64,000 bases of DNA from JBHJHP01 sp042219825 (GCF_042219825.1 NZ_JBHJHQ010000006.1:124001-188000), one strand, 5' to 3'. Positions 35,642 to 44,989 are shown, counted from the stretch's first letter. The notes: a model not told the origin generated them from the sequence alone. A program made the numbers and translations.

Positions 35642-36964
35642 ATGCCGAATAGTAAAGTTAATAATTCGTTGCAGAGGTCCACAGATTTAAAAGATATCCG
35701 TATAGGTTTTATATCTGGTTTTCTAGTGTATGGCCTATTTGGCATTTTAGATATCTTTATGTTGCCTGAGAATTATGAATCAGCATGGTTTATCCGGTTC
35801 GTTATAGTCTTGCCAGCTGTTCTTCTTATGTATCTTTACTCATTTCACAAAAGTTTTCTTAAGAATACTAACGAAAAATTGCTTGCTCTTTTATTGTGTG
35901 GAGCCATAGGCATCGTCTTTATGATTGCTTTATCTTCACCAAATGAATTTGCATTTTGGGGATATTATCCGGGTTTGATTTTATTGTTTTTATGGGCTGG
36001 CTTTGTTTTTAAATTTTCGTTTTTTTATTCAATAATTTTATTTTTTGTAATAATGATCTCATATAATTCTGTCGCGGTTTTTTGGCAGGGATTATTATCA
36101 CATGGAATTCATTCGAAAGAATTCACCTGGTTTTTAAATAATAATTTTTTTCTGATAAGTTCTGGTGTATTAGCGGTTTTGGGATCGAGTAGATTGGAAC
36201 AATCAAACAAGAAAATTGAAGAGGAGAACCTTAAATATAAACTGGCAAAGGAAAAAGCGGAAGAAAGTGATCGTTTGAAATCGGCATTTTTGGCGAATAT
36301 GAGCCATGAAATACGGACTCCGCTGAATGCCATTCTTGGATTTTCTCATTTATTAAAGGATGAGGAAGCTGATGAGGAGGAAATAAAGCAGTTTCTTGGA
36401 TTAATAAATAATTCCGGGAATAATCTGTTACGAATCATTAACGATATTATTGATATCTCCAAGATTGAAGCTGGTCAGCTCAGTGTAACCAAGTCACGTT
36501 TCAATGTCAATGAAGTACTGCGGAATGTATCGCAAAAATATCAGAGTCTGGATATTTATGGTGCAAATGGGAACATTGATTTTATAATCAATACACCTGT
36601 TAAAAATGATGATCTGCAGATCAGAAGTGATATTCAACGCTTGGAACAAGTATTGGATAACCTGATTAACAATGCCTTTAAATTTACCAAACAAGGCAGT
36701 ATTGAAGTGGGATATAAAGTGAAATCTAAAGATGGCTCAGGTTATCTTGAATTTTACGTTAAAGATACAGGAAAAGGCATTCCAGTTGATAAGCAATACA
36801 TTATTTTCGAGCGGTTCAGACAAGTGGAAGAAGACATATATCACGAAGGTGCAGGACTAGGTTTAAGCATATGTAAAGGTATTTTAAAGCTACTTGAAGG
36901 TGATATCTGGTTTGAATCGGAAGAAAACAAGGGAACAGCTTTCTATTTTACGTTACCTTTATAA
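35642..36964 (+). CDS. Multi-pass membrane sensor histidine kinase
   Basis: Protein of 440 aa. Residues about 20-185 form about six transmembrane helices (for example IGFISGFLVYGLFGILDIF and YPGLILLFLWAGFVFKFSFF) with short loops, so any signal is probably sensed in the membrane. A short coiled coil (EQSNKKIEEENLKYKLAKEK) leads to HisKA with NMSHEIRTPLNAILGFSH, then the ATPase domain with NLINNAFKFT, DTGKGIP and GAGLGLSICKGI. No receiver domain follows and no response regulator gene is adjacent. Placed after the PhcB-like gene, it could be the PhcS-type sensor, which is inference. The stop overlaps the convergent ispE stop by six bases (TTATAA). Confidence 0.88.
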   Translation: MPNSKVNNSLQRSTDLKDIRIGFISGFLVYGLFGILDIFMLPENYESAWFIRFVIVLPAVLLMYLYSFHKSFLKNTNEKLLALLLCGAIGIVFMIALSSPNEFAFWGYYPGLILLFLWAGFVFKFSFFYSIILFFVIMISYNSVAVFWQGLLSHGIHSKEFTWFLNNNFFLISSGVLAVLGSSRLEQSNKKIEEENLKYKLAKEKAEESDRLKSAFLANMSHEIRTPLNAILGFSHLLKDEEADEEEIKQFLGLINNSGNNLLRIINDIIDISKIEAGQLSVTKSRFNVNEVLRNVSQKYQSLDIYGANGNIDFIINTPVKNDDLQIRSDIQRLEQVLDNLINNAFKFTKQGSIEVGYKVKSKDGSGYLEFYVKDTGKGIPVDKQYIIFERFRQVEEDIYHEGAGLGLSICKGILKLLEGDIWFESEENKGTAFYFTLPL

Positions 36965-37765
36965 CAGACAGGAAAAATAAAACATATTAATGAACTCATC
37001 TTCAATATCAACTTCCTTTTCAAACAAACCGTAGAATGTTGAGCCGCTGCCCGACATTGAAGCATAAAGTGCACCGTTGGCATACAATTTCTCCTTAATA
37101 ACTTTAAATTCAGGAAATGATTTAAAAACAGAGCTTTCAAAATCGTTTTTAAGTTCATATTTCCATGTACTTAAAGGTTGTTCCAGTATTCCGGAAATTT
37201 TCTTTTTAGGCCTGGAAGGTACAATATTTTTATATGCCAATGGTGTGGGAACACCAACATCCGGTTTTACCAACACCAGAAAATAATCCTTCAAACTAAA
37301 ATCTACAGGTTCAATTATATCGCCAATGCCTGAAACCATAGCCGGTTTATTGTATATAAAAAAAGGACAGTCGGCTCCAATCCTGGCTGATAGTTCTGCG
37401 AGCTGAGTTTCGCCAATATTTAAATTAAATAAGCGGTTCAAACCATTGAGGCAGTAGGAGGCATCAGATGATCCACCACCTAAACCACCTCCAAAGGGAA
37501 TAGACTTGTGTAAATGAATGGCAACAGATGGTAGCCTGAAATTATTATTAAGCAGATGATATGCTTTCAGAACCAGATTTTCTGAAGGTTCAGAATCCAG
37601 TTTTATACCTGATTCTGTGAATTTGAATGCATCGGCAGGTGTTATTTCAAGCCTGTCAGTTAGCGGAACCGGATAGAAAAGTGACTCCAGATTATGATAG
37701 CCATCCGGACGTTTTTCAATAATATCCAGCCCGATATTTATTTTGGCATTGGGGTGCAGAATCAT
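36959..37765 (-). CDS. ispE: 4-(cytidine 5'-diphospho)-2-C-methyl-D-erythritol kinase
   Basis: GHMP kinase of 268 aa in the non-mevalonate isoprenoid pathway; phosphorylates the 2-hydroxyl of CDP-methylerythritol. The start ILHPNAKINIGLDIIEKRPDG has the family Lys-Ile-Asn and the ATP loop is PFGGGLGGGSSDAS. A later motif IGADCPFFI and the C-terminal MSGSGSTFYGLF complete the family pattern. The frame extends to a TTG at 37783, but TATTTTTG (37781-37788) overlaps it, so the ATG at 37765 is used. ispH of the same pathway is at 44078. Confidence 0.94.
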   Translation of the reverse strand: MILHPNAKINIGLDIIEKRPDGYHNLESLFYPVPLTDRLEITPADAFKFTESGIKLDSEPSENLVLKAYHLLNNNFRLPSVAIHLHKSIPFGGGLGGGSSDASYCLNGLNRLFNLNIGETQLAELSARIGADCPFFIYNKPAMVSGIGDIIEPVDFSLKDYFLVLVKPDVGVPTPLAYKNIVPSRPKKKISGILEQPLSTWKYELKNDFESSVFKSFPEFKVIKEKLYANGALYASMSGSGSTFYGLFEKEVDIEDEFINMFYFSCLL

Positions 37766-37780
37766 TGGATCAGTTTTAAA

Positions 37781-37788
37781 CAAAAATA
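37781..37788 (-). promoter_or_regulatory. -7 promoter element of ispE
   Basis: Minus-strand TATTTTTG, 15 bases before the ATG at 37765. Confidence 0.55.
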
Positions 37789-37955
37789 ACTATACAAAAT
37801 GAATTATCTTCACTTTAGCTGCAATTCCGGAAGGCAGAATATATATATTCACAATTTATAAACAAATATAGATTCCTTATGTTTTTGACTCATAGCCCAA
37901 TAAAGAAGTCGTCAACAAACTGAGATTTCGAATCTGATTTCTGCATTGTGTTTAT

Positions 37956-37963
37956 TAAATTTG
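37956..37963 (+). promoter_or_regulatory. -7 promoter element of dnaB
   Basis: TAAATTTG fits TAnnTTTG; the ATG is 64 bases downstream, leaving a leader of about 60 bases. TTG lies a few bases upstream at 37945-37949 but at short spacing, so the -33 element is unclear. Confidence 0.45.
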
Positions 37964-38027
37964 ACGTCAGTTTCTACCTGGGGAAACCTATTAATTTATA
38001 TAACTTCTACGTATAAACAGGAATATT

Positions 38028-39557
38028 ATGGCTCAGAAAAACACGAGGTCTGCACAATATAAACCGACAGTCCCGGCAAATGAATTTGGAAAACTGCCGC
38101 CACAGGCAATAGAACTTGAAGAAGCAGTTCTGGGGGCTCTAATGCTTGAAAAAAGTGCGTATCCTGCTGTTGGGGATATATTAAGAACAGACTCGTTTTA
38201 TAAAGAAGCCCATCAAATTATTTATTCTGCTGTTGTTGATTTGTTCTCAAAAGAAGAACCGATCGACTTGCTTACTGTAACTGAGCAACTGAAAAAGAAA
38301 GGACAGCTGGAGGAAATTGGTGGTCCTGTGTATATATCTCAGTTGACCACAAAGGTAGCCTCAGCAGCTCACATTGAATACCATGCAAGGATCATAGCTC
38401 AAAAATATCTGCAGCGCGAACTGATTCGTGTTTCAACTGAAATTCAGAACAATGCTTACGATGAGAGTCTGGATGTGGATGAATTGCTTGAAAGTGCTGA
38501 AAACAGCATTTTTGAAATTTCCCAGGTAGGTGTTAAAAATGAAACAACACAGATCAATCCGATTATTGAAGAGGCAATTCATAATATCGAGGAAGCATCA
38601 AAACAAAAAGAAGGATTGAGTGGTGTGCCGTCAGGTTTCAGGAAACTTGATAAAATTACATCCGGGTGGCAAAATTCAGATCTTATTATCCTGGCTGCCC
38701 GTCCGGCGATGGGGAAAACAGCTTTTATATTATCCATGACCCGAAATATTGCACTTGATTTTGACCGTCCAATAGCTATTTTCTCACTTGAAATGTCAAA
38801 TGTACAGTTGGTTAACCGACTTATTTCAAGTGAATGTGAAATTGAAGGGGAAAAAATCAAGAACGGTCGCCTGAGCCATGAAGAATGGGATCATTTGAAT
38901 CATAAGATTAAAAATCTTCAGGATGCGCCGATTTTTGTGGATGATACTCCCGGTTTGTCAATATTTGAACTCAGGGCTAAGTGTCGTCGCCTGAAGCAAA
39001 AACATAACATCTCTGCAATCTTTATCGATTACCTTCAGTTGATGAATGCCAAAGACATGAAACCGGGGAGCAGGGAGCAGGAGGTGAGTTTAATATCGCG
39101 TTCATTAAAAGGATTGGCTAAAGAACTGAATGTACCTATCGTGGCACTTTCGCAGTTGAACCGTGGTGTGGAAGGACGAACAGGTTACGAAGGGAAAAGA
39201 CCTCAGCTGGCTGACCTTCGCGAATCCGGAGCAATAGAACAGGATGCAGATATGGTATTATTCATTCATCGTCCTGAATACTATGGGATAACTGAAGATC
39301 CCGACGGAAATGATTTAATTGGTGTAGCTGAAGTTATCATAGCAAAACATCGTAATGGTGCCACCGGTACGGTACAGATCAGGTTCAGAAAAGAGTTGGC
39401 TAAGTTCATTGATCCGGAAGATGATTTTACCGGTAACTATCCGGGAGCAGGAGAGCCAATTACACTCAGTTCAAAAATGAACAGCTATGAAGATGAGTTT
39501 AATTCACAATCAAACGATTTTAACAGGTCCGGCGGTGGAGATTCACGTCCGTTTTAA
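38028..39557 (+). CDS. dnaB: Replicative DNA helicase DnaB
   Basis: Hexameric replication-fork helicase of 509 aa. The N-terminal helical domain (LPPQAIELEEAVLGALMLEK) occupies about residues 25-170. The RecA-like domain has Walker A LAARPAMGKTAF, Walker B AIFIDYLQLM, VPIVALSQLNRGVEGR and LADLRESGAIEQDAD, all standard. No intein is present. The C-terminal tail beyond about residue 465 is polar and low in complexity. A single housekeeping copy, with ftsE 39 bases downstream. Confidence 0.97.
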   Translation: MAQKNTRSAQYKPTVPANEFGKLPPQAIELEEAVLGALMLEKSAYPAVGDILRTDSFYKEAHQIIYSAVVDLFSKEEPIDLLTVTEQLKKKGQLEEIGGPVYISQLTTKVASAAHIEYHARIIAQKYLQRELIRVSTEIQNNAYDESLDVDELLESAENSIFEISQVGVKNETTQINPIIEEAIHNIEEASKQKEGLSGVPSGFRKLDKITSGWQNSDLIILAARPAMGKTAFILSMTRNIALDFDRPIAIFSLEMSNVQLVNRLISSECEIEGEKIKNGRLSHEEWDHLNHKIKNLQDAPIFVDDTPGLSIFELRAKCRRLKQKHNISAIFIDYLQLMNAKDMKPGSREQEVSLISRSLKGLAKELNVPIVALSQLNRGVEGRTGYEGKRPQLADLRESGAIEQDADMVLFIHRPEYYGITEDPDGNDLIGVAEVIIAKHRNGATGTVQIRFRKELAKFIDPEDDFTGNYPGAGEPITLSSKMNSYEDEFNSQSNDFNRSGGGDSRPF

Positions 39558-39596
39558 TTCGCTGTAAATTTTAGTATCTTCGGAAAAAATTTTTCT

Positions 39597-40274
39597 ATGG
39601 ATAACGAAGAAGTTGTCATACGGTTGCAGGATGCAGAAATAAGTCACAGGGAACTCGTAGTTCTGAAAAATGTAAACCTTGAGGTTAAAAAAGGTGAGTT
39701 TATCTATTTAACAGGTAAAACCGGAACCGGAAAAAGCAGCCTTTTACGTACACTTTATGCCGATATTCCACTTTTGAATGGAGAAGGAGAAGTAGCAGGC
39801 TACGACCTGAAAAAACTTAAGAACAGAGAAATTCCTTATTTGCGTAGAAAAATAGGCATTGTTTTTCAGGATTTTCAATTATTGTATGATCGTAACGTGA
39901 GTGCCAACCTGGAATTTGTTCTGAAAGCTACCAACTGGAAGGATAAAAAGAAAATTGAAAACAGGATAAACGAAGTACTGGATCATGTAGGGATGAAGAA
40001 TAAAGGGTATAAAAAGCCACATGAATTATCGGGTGGTGAGCAACAACGCATTGCCATTGCAAGAGCACTTTTAAATAAACCGGAACTAATTCTTGCGGAT
40101 GAACCAACAGGTAACCTTGATTTTGAAACTTCGACCCAAATTATGAAAATACTGAAGCAAATCAGGGATGAAGGCACCACAATACTAATGGCGACGCATA
40201 ACTCCAGCCTGCTTGAAGTATTCCCCGGAAGGGTAATTAATTTTCAGGAAAGTATCCTGGTCGATAATGCCTGA
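39597..40274 (+). CDS. ftsE: FtsE-like cell-division ABC ATPase
   Basis: ATPase of 225 aa. Walker A TGKTGTGKSSLLRTLY, Q loop VFQDFQLL, signature ELSGGEQQRIAIARALLNKP, Walker B LILADEPTGNLD and switch His in MATHN fit FtsE and the related LolD/MacB branch. The length and short C terminus favour FtsE, which with FtsX regulates peptidoglycan hydrolases at the septum. No ftsX is present in this window; in Bacteroidota I recall the two genes as often unlinked. A TATCTTCGG sequence before the start may be a promoter. Confidence 0.82.
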   Translation: MDNEEVVIRLQDAEISHRELVVLKNVNLEVKKGEFIYLTGKTGTGKSSLLRTLYADIPLLNGEGEVAGYDLKKLKNREIPYLRRKIGIVFQDFQLLYDRNVSANLEFVLKATNWKDKKKIENRINEVLDHVGMKNKGYKKPHELSGGEQQRIAIARALLNKPELILADEPTGNLDFETSTQIMKILKQIRDEGTTILMATHNSSLLEVFPGRVINFQESILVDNA

Positions 40275-40277
40275 TGA

Positions 40278-40499
40278 TCATCTTCTGATAAGAGGGCGTA
40301 TTAAACCTTCGAGACCATTGACTTTAATTTCATACATTTCTTTAAGCATATCACCAAGTTTACCTTCAGGGAATCCCTTTTGGCGGAACCAAACCAGATA
40401 AGGCTCCGGAAGATCAACCAGGAACCTGTTTTTATATTTTCCGAAAGGCATGCGCGTATTAGCCAGTTTAACCAGATGATCTTTATCGAACAGTTCCAT
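40278..40499 (-). CDS. DUF3820 family protein
   Basis: Small soluble protein of 73 aa. LANTRMPFGKYKNRFLVDLP and PYLVWFRQKGFPEGKLGDML are the family pattern (often called putative quorum-sensing-regulated virulence factor; the name gives no function). It begins inside the end of miaA (overlap 17 bases) and is probably translated from the same mRNA. It ends three bases from the convergent ftsE stop. Confidence 0.85.
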   Translation of the reverse strand: MELFDKDHLVKLANTRMPFGKYKNRFLVDLPEPYLVWFRQKGFPEGKLGDMLKEMYEIKVNGLEGLIRPLIRR

Positions 40500-41424
40500 A
40501 AAAAAGTGATTTTACTTTTTCAATTTTTTCATTCAGTGGCTGGTTTACATCAATCCAGTGAATTTTAAAGCCACGTCTTTCCATTCCCCTGAACCAGGTC
40601 ATTTGTCTTTTTGCAAACTGATGTATGGCTATTTCAAGTGATTCAAACATTTCATCATATGTAAGTTCACCGATAAGATACTGGGTGACAAACTTGTATT
40701 CCAAACCGTAATAAATTAAATCTTCGGGAGTAATGCCTTTTTCAAGCAAGGCCTTTACTTCGTCTATCATCCCTTCTTCGAGGCGGGTCTTAAGCCTTGC
40801 CGTAATTTTTTTTCTTCTCAGTTCCCTGTTGATTGAAACTCCGATCAGTAAAGAATTTATCTCAGGATAATCGGTGTCGTCAATTTGATTGGTAGAATAG
40901 TATTCAGCGATTTCGATAGCGCGGATTGCTCTTCGTTTAGTATCTGTGTCGGTGCTGTTATGTAATGACTTATAGCTTTTTAATATATCCTCCAGTTCGT
41001 GCAATGTCTTTTGTTCCAAAGCTGATCTCAGTTTCGGGTTTTGGGGTACATTAACAAGTTTATATCCTTTTAATACAGCCTCTATATACAAACCGGTTCC
41101 GCCACACAATAGCGGGAGTTTTTCTCTACCGGAAATATCTTCGAATGCCGAAACAAAATCGCGCTGATATTCATATACATTATACTTGTATCCCGCATCT
41201 ACGATATCAATCAGGTGATAAGGAATTGTTGTGCCGTCCAATGAATATTCCACCAGATCTTTGCCGGTTCCAATATCCATTCCACGGTAAAGCTGGCGGC
41301 TGTCTCCGCTAATGATCTCTGCATTCAGTTCTTTGGCCAAAGCGACAGCAAAACCTGTTTTCCCGGAAGCTGTAGGGCCGATTACAGTAAGCAGATTATA
41401 TGTTGAATCCGGGTTCTTATTCAT
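40483..41424 (-). CDS. miaA: tRNA dimethylallyltransferase
   Basis: Enzyme of 313 aa that adds the dimethylallyl group to A37 of tRNAs reading UNN codons. The P-loop GPTASGKTGFAVAL, EIISGDSRQLYRGMDIGTGK (family signature, within residues 15-60), GGTGLYIEAVL and DTKRRAIRAIE are present. The C-terminal FAKRQMTWFRG is the tRNA-contacting signature. The ATG at 41424 is used; the frame continues to a TTG at 41436 within a TTATTTTG promoter-like sequence. Confidence 0.95.
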   Translation of the reverse strand: MNKNPDSTYNLLTVIGPTASGKTGFAVALAKELNAEIISGDSRQLYRGMDIGTGKDLVEYSLDGTTIPYHLIDIVDAGYKYNVYEYQRDFVSAFEDISGREKLPLLCGGTGLYIEAVLKGYKLVNVPQNPKLRSALEQKTLHELEDILKSYKSLHNSTDTDTKRRAIRAIEIAEYYSTNQIDDTDYPEINSLLIGVSINRELRRKKITARLKTRLEEGMIDEVKALLEKGITPEDLIYYGLEYKFVTQYLIGELTYDEMFESLEIAIHQFAKRQMTWFRGMERRGFKIHWIDVNQPLNEKIEKVKSLFYGTVR

Positions 41425-41530
41425 ATTCCGGGTCAAAATAACAAAGAAAAAAGTAATATTAGTTAACAGTTCACTTTAATTTGCAGGCCATGTATAAAAA
41501 TGTTTAATTTTGCGCTCATAAACGCATTGT

Positions 41531-42091
41531 ATGAGTTACAAATCCTTATTTAACCGCTTAAAGAATATAATCATTTCTCCTTCTGCGGAATGGAAGGAAA
41601 TTCAAAAGGATGAGCTGACCGGTCTGAATGTTGTACATCAGTTTGCATTACCGTTAATTGCTTTGTCTGCTATTGCAGCTTTTATTGGAACTGCAATATA
41701 TTTAGAGGGATTTAATGTGGAGGAATCGCTGAAAAAAGCGTTGCTCGTTTTTGTGAGTCTCTTTTCCAGTATATATGTCAGCATGGGGGCGATTTATTTT
41801 CTGATGCCTAAATTTAATCTTACACAGGACAGGAACAATGTGTTTCGCTTTGTTGCCTATTCATCTGCAGTAATTTTTGCCATAAAATTTGTTACAGAGC
41901 TGTTTCCTGAACTTTTCTTTCTGAAGATACTCAACTTATATACAGCTTATATTATCTGGGAAGGTGTGACGCCTATATTTAACGTAGATGAAAAAGATAA
42001 AGCCAGTTTTGTGGTGTTTTGTTCATTTGTGATCATTGCAGGAAACTATGCTGTGTTTAGTTTGTTACGCATTCTAATGCCTGGATTTTAA
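41531..42091 (+). CDS. Yip1-family membrane protein
   Basis: Protein of 186 aa. The start LFNRLKNIIISPSAEWKEIQ is the usual opening of bacterial YIP1 (Yip1 domain) proteins, followed by five hydrophobic helices over about residues 35-185. Function is unknown in bacteria. The stop TAA overlaps the ATG of smpB (TAATG), so the two are translationally coupled. Confidence 0.82.
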   Translation: MSYKSLFNRLKNIIISPSAEWKEIQKDELTGLNVVHQFALPLIALSAIAAFIGTAIYLEGFNVEESLKKALLVFVSLFSSIYVSMGAIYFLMPKFNLTQDRNNVFRFVAYSSAVIFAIKFVTELFPELFFLKILNLYTAYIIWEGVTPIFNVDEKDKASFVVFCSFVIIAGNYAVFSLLRILMPGF

Positions 42092-42549
42092 TGGAAAAAA
42101 AGCAGAATAATATTAATATTAAGAACAAGCGGGCAACGTTTGATTATGAGCTGATAGAAAAGTTTACAGCTGGAATAGTTCTGACCGGAACCGAAATTAA
42201 ATCGATTCGTAACGGCAAAGCAAGCCTTGTTGATTCTTATTGTTATTTTGCAAATGGTGAGTTATGGATTAAATCAATGAATATTTCGGAATATTTTTAT
42301 GGATCCTATAATAATCACAATACCACACGCGACCGTAAATTATTGCTTCAGAAAAAAGAATTGCGTAAACTGGACCGGAAGATCAAGGAATCCGGACTAA
42401 CTATTATTCCTGTGCGACTGTTCATTAATGAGAAGGGATACGCTAAACTTCAGATTGCACTTGCAAAAGGTAAAAAGGAATACGATAAACGTCAGACCCT
42501 AAAGGAAAAAGATGACAAGCGGCATATGGACCGTTTTATGAAAAGGTGA
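42091..42549 (+). CDS. smpB: SsrA-binding protein SmpB
   Basis: Trans-translation factor of 152 aa that escorts tmRNA to stalled ribosomes. Family landmarks: NKRATFDYELIEKFTAGIVL, TGTEIKSIRNGKASLVDSYC, LLLQKKELRKLDRKIKESGL and the C-terminal tail KKEYDKRQTLKEKDDKRHMD, which enters the mRNA channel. The one-base overlap with the upstream Yip1 gene suggests translational coupling. The tmRNA gene is not in this window. A dispersed repeat begins about 15 bases after the stop. Confidence 0.97.
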   Translation: MEKKQNNINIKNKRATFDYELIEKFTAGIVLTGTEIKSIRNGKASLVDSYCYFANGELWIKSMNISEYFYGSYNNHNTTRDRKLLLQKKELRKLDRKIKESGLTIIPVRLFINEKGYAKLQIALAKGKKEYDKRQTLKEKDDKRHMDRFMKR

Positions 42550-42650
42550 ATTTAGATACAGGAACCAGGACGCAGGATTTAAGATATAGGACTTACACAA
42601 AGATTAGTTGGAAATTTATATCTAGTTGATCTCTATTTATTTTTCACTCT

Positions 42651-43256
42651 TCAGACGATTTCTCCGGCACCTTCTCTGATGACTTCAGGTTCGGGCAGTG
42701 TGCAATCAATTACAGTAGATGGAGTATTGTTGCCATAACCACCATCAATGACCAGGTTCACCAGATTTTCGAATTTTTCATGAATAAGTTCCGGATCAGT
42801 TATGTATTCCTGTACAACATCATCTGAGTGGATGGATGTTGCAACCAGGGGCACGCCTAAAAGCGATGTAATCTCTTTAATTATATTGTTATCAGGAACA
42901 CGAATCCCAATACTTTTCTTTTTGCTTCTGAATAACTTGGGAACATTATTATTTGCTTCAAGAATAAACGTAAAAGGTCCCGGAAGATTATTTCGCATCA
43001 GTTTAAATACCGGGTTGGAAATAGGTTTTGTAAACTGGGATAATTGACTCAGATCACTGCACAGTAAAGAGAGATTGTATGATTTATTACGTTTAAGCTG
43101 ATGAATTTTATCAATACCTTTCGGGTTATTTAAAGAACAGCAGAAAGCATATATTGTGTCAGTCGGGACGATGATAACTCCATTATTCCGGAGTATCTCC
43201 ACAACCTCTTCAACCTGTTTCTGGTTGGTATCTTTTTCGTATAGTTTTATTAACAT
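42651..43256 (-). CDS. L-threonylcarbamoyladenylate synthase (Sua5/YciO/TsaC family)
   Basis: Protein of 201 aa. VIIVPTDTIYAFCC, RNKSYNLSLLC (in place of KRP), GPFTFILEAN, IGIRVPDN and STVIDCT are the family motifs for making threonylcarbamoyl-AMP, the precursor of t6A37 in tRNA. The short form without the Sua5 C-terminal domain fits TsaC/YciO; which subgroup is not decided here. The KRxK motif is less typical (QLKRNKSY), which leans to YciO-like. Single gene. Confidence 0.88.
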   Translation of the reverse strand: MLIKLYEKDTNQKQVEEVVEILRNNGVIIVPTDTIYAFCCSLNNPKGIDKIHQLKRNKSYNLSLLCSDLSQLSQFTKPISNPVFKLMRNNLPGPFTFILEANNNVPKLFRSKKKSIGIRVPDNNIIKEITSLLGVPLVATSIHSDDVVQEYITDPELIHEKFENLVNLVIDGGYGNNTPSTVIDCTLPEPEVIREGAGEIV

Positions 43257-43365
43257 TACTGTTCTTTTGTGTGAAAATACTATAAATATGCCACTTTAAG
43301 CCATTTGTGGATAAATTTTGTTTAACTAATTCCAAATTCAGAAAAAAGTACAGTTCAAAGTTTTT

Positions 43366-43373
43366 TATATTTG
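43366..43373 (+). promoter_or_regulatory. -7 promoter element of cmk-ispH
   Basis: TATATTTG, 16 bases before the GTG start of cmk; the short distance supports that GTG. Confidence 0.6.
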
Positions 43374-43389
43374 TTACAAATTAACGATC

Positions 43390-44088
43390 GTGAGTAAAAG
43401 AATAATTATTGCAATTGACGGATATTCATCCTGCGGCAAGAGTACGCTTGCCAAAGACCTGGCAAAGGAGTTAGGTTATGTATATGTTGATACCGGTGCA
43501 ATGTACCGTGCCGTAACTTACTATTGCCTTGAAAACCATATTATTCAGGATGATAATGTACATGCTGAAAGTCTGAAATTTGCTATGCACGATATTCAGG
43601 TCGGGTTTCGTTATGATCCTTTGCATAATGAAAATATTACCTTGTTAAATGGTAAGGATGTGGAGAAAGAAATTCGTTCAATGGAGGTGTCAAAGTATGT
43701 AAGTCAGGTAAGTGCCTTAAAATTTGTCAGAGAAGAAATGGTACAGCTGCAGCGTCAGATTGGAAAAGAGAAGGGCATTGTTATGGATGGCAGGGATATC
43801 GGGACGGTTGTTTTTCCTAAGGCTGAACTTAAGATCTTTCTGGTAGCTAAACCGGAGATCAGAGCTAAGAGACGGTTTGATGAATTAAAATCAAAAGATT
43901 ATGATGTAAGTTTCAAGGAAATACTTGAAAACATAAACCACAGGGATCAGTACGATACCAGCAGAAAGGAAAGCCCTTTACGAAAAGCGCTTGATGCAAT
44001 TGAACTGGATAACAGTATGCTGAATCAGAGTCAGCAGCTTGACAAAGTACTTTCCATTGCGCGAAAAAGAATAGCTGATGGCATATAA
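43390..44088 (+). CDS. cmk: Cytidylate kinase
   Basis: (d)CMP kinase of 232 aa. P-loop IDGYSSCGKSTLAKDLA, then YVYVDTGAMYRAVTYYC, MDGRDIGTVVFP and a LID region ending RDQYDTSRKESPL are family motifs. The start codon is GTG at 43390, placed 16 bases after TATATTTG. The last 11 bases overlap the start of ispH, so the two genes form an operon; this cmk-ispH order is one I know in other bacteria, where the product can even be joined. Confidence 0.95.
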   Translation: MSKRIIIAIDGYSSCGKSTLAKDLAKELGYVYVDTGAMYRAVTYYCLENHIIQDDNVHAESLKFAMHDIQVGFRYDPLHNENITLLNGKDVEKEIRSMEVSKYVSQVSALKFVREEMVQLQRQIGKEKGIVMDGRDIGTVVFPKAELKIFLVAKPEIRAKRRFDELKSKDYDVSFKEILENINHRDQYDTSRKESPLRKALDAIELDNSMLNQSQQLDKVLSIARKRIADGI

Positions 44089-44989
44089 GATTGAAATTGA
44101 TGGCGGGTCGGGTTTTTGTTTTGGAGTTGTCAATGCTATTAAAAAAGCTGAAGATGTACTGAACAGGGGAGAAGAACTGTATTGTCTGGGAGACATAGTA
44201 CATAACAGTATGGAAGTGGAGCGGCTGGAAAAACTTGGTCTGAAAACCATTGATTACAATACCTTCAAAACTTTGAAAAATGTTACGGTTTTGTTACGTG
44301 CACACGGCGAACCACCATCAACTTACGAAACAGCACAAAGCAACAACATTACGCTTATTGATGCAACATGTCCTGTTGTGCTACAGCTTCAAAAACGCGT
44401 TAAAAAAGGGTTCGAATCGGCAAAGCAGGACAACGGACTTGTAGTTATTTACGGAAAAAAGGGACATGCTGAGGTTAACGGATTGGTAGGGCAGACTGAT
44501 GATGAGGCTGTTGTTGTGGAAAATGAGAATGATCTGGATGGATTGAACTTTAATCAACCGATTTATTTGTACTCGCAGACTACCAAACAGGAGGAAGGAC
44601 TGCTTTCTGTTGAACAAGAAATACTAAACCGTCTGGGAGACAATGGCGTGTTGGAGATGCATAACTCTATATGTAAACAGGTGTCAAGGCGTGTTCCCGG
44701 CATTAAGCAGTTTGCGAAGAAAAATGATTTAATTTTATTTGTCAGCGGTAAAAAAAGTTCAAACGGTAAAATGCTTTTCGAGGCCTGTAAATCAACGAAT
44801 CCTGATTCTTATTTTATTTCATCCGTGGATGAACTCGATTACAGCTGGTTGAAAGCGAAGCATAATATAGGCATTTGTGGTGCCACATCCACCCCCAGAT
44901 GGTTAATGGACGAAGTAGCCGAAAAAGTTAAAGAGCATCTGGATTTACATCAGATGCAGGACGCAGGACATAAGACACAAGATAGTTGA
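44078..44989 (+). CDS. ispH: 4-hydroxy-3-methylbut-2-enyl diphosphate reductase
   Basis: Last enzyme of the non-mevalonate pathway, 303 aa, with a [4Fe-4S] cluster. The three cluster Cys lie in GFCFGVVNA, DATCPVVLQ and NSICKQVSRR. Substrate-binding His are in DIVHNSMEV and RAHGEPP, GKKGHAEVNG follows, and GICGATSTPRWL closes the fold. The last 13 or so residues (HQMQDAGHKTQDS) do not look like family sequence: they are coded by a dispersed intergenic repeat (CAGGACGCAGGA, TAAGACACAA) into which the frame reads. Co-transcribed with cmk. Confidence 0.95.
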   Translation: MAYKIEIDGGSGFCFGVVNAIKKAEDVLNRGEELYCLGDIVHNSMEVERLEKLGLKTIDYNTFKTLKNVTVLLRAHGEPPSTYETAQSNNITLIDATCPVVLQLQKRVKKGFESAKQDNGLVVIYGKKGHAEVNGLVGQTDDEAVVVENENDLDGLNFNQPIYLYSQTTKQEEGLLSVEQEILNRLGDNGVLEMHNSICKQVSRRVPGIKQFAKKNDLILFVSGKKSSNGKMLFEACKSTNPDSYFISSVDELDYSWLKAKHNIGICGATSTPRWLMDEVAEKVKEHLDLHQMQDAGHKTQDS

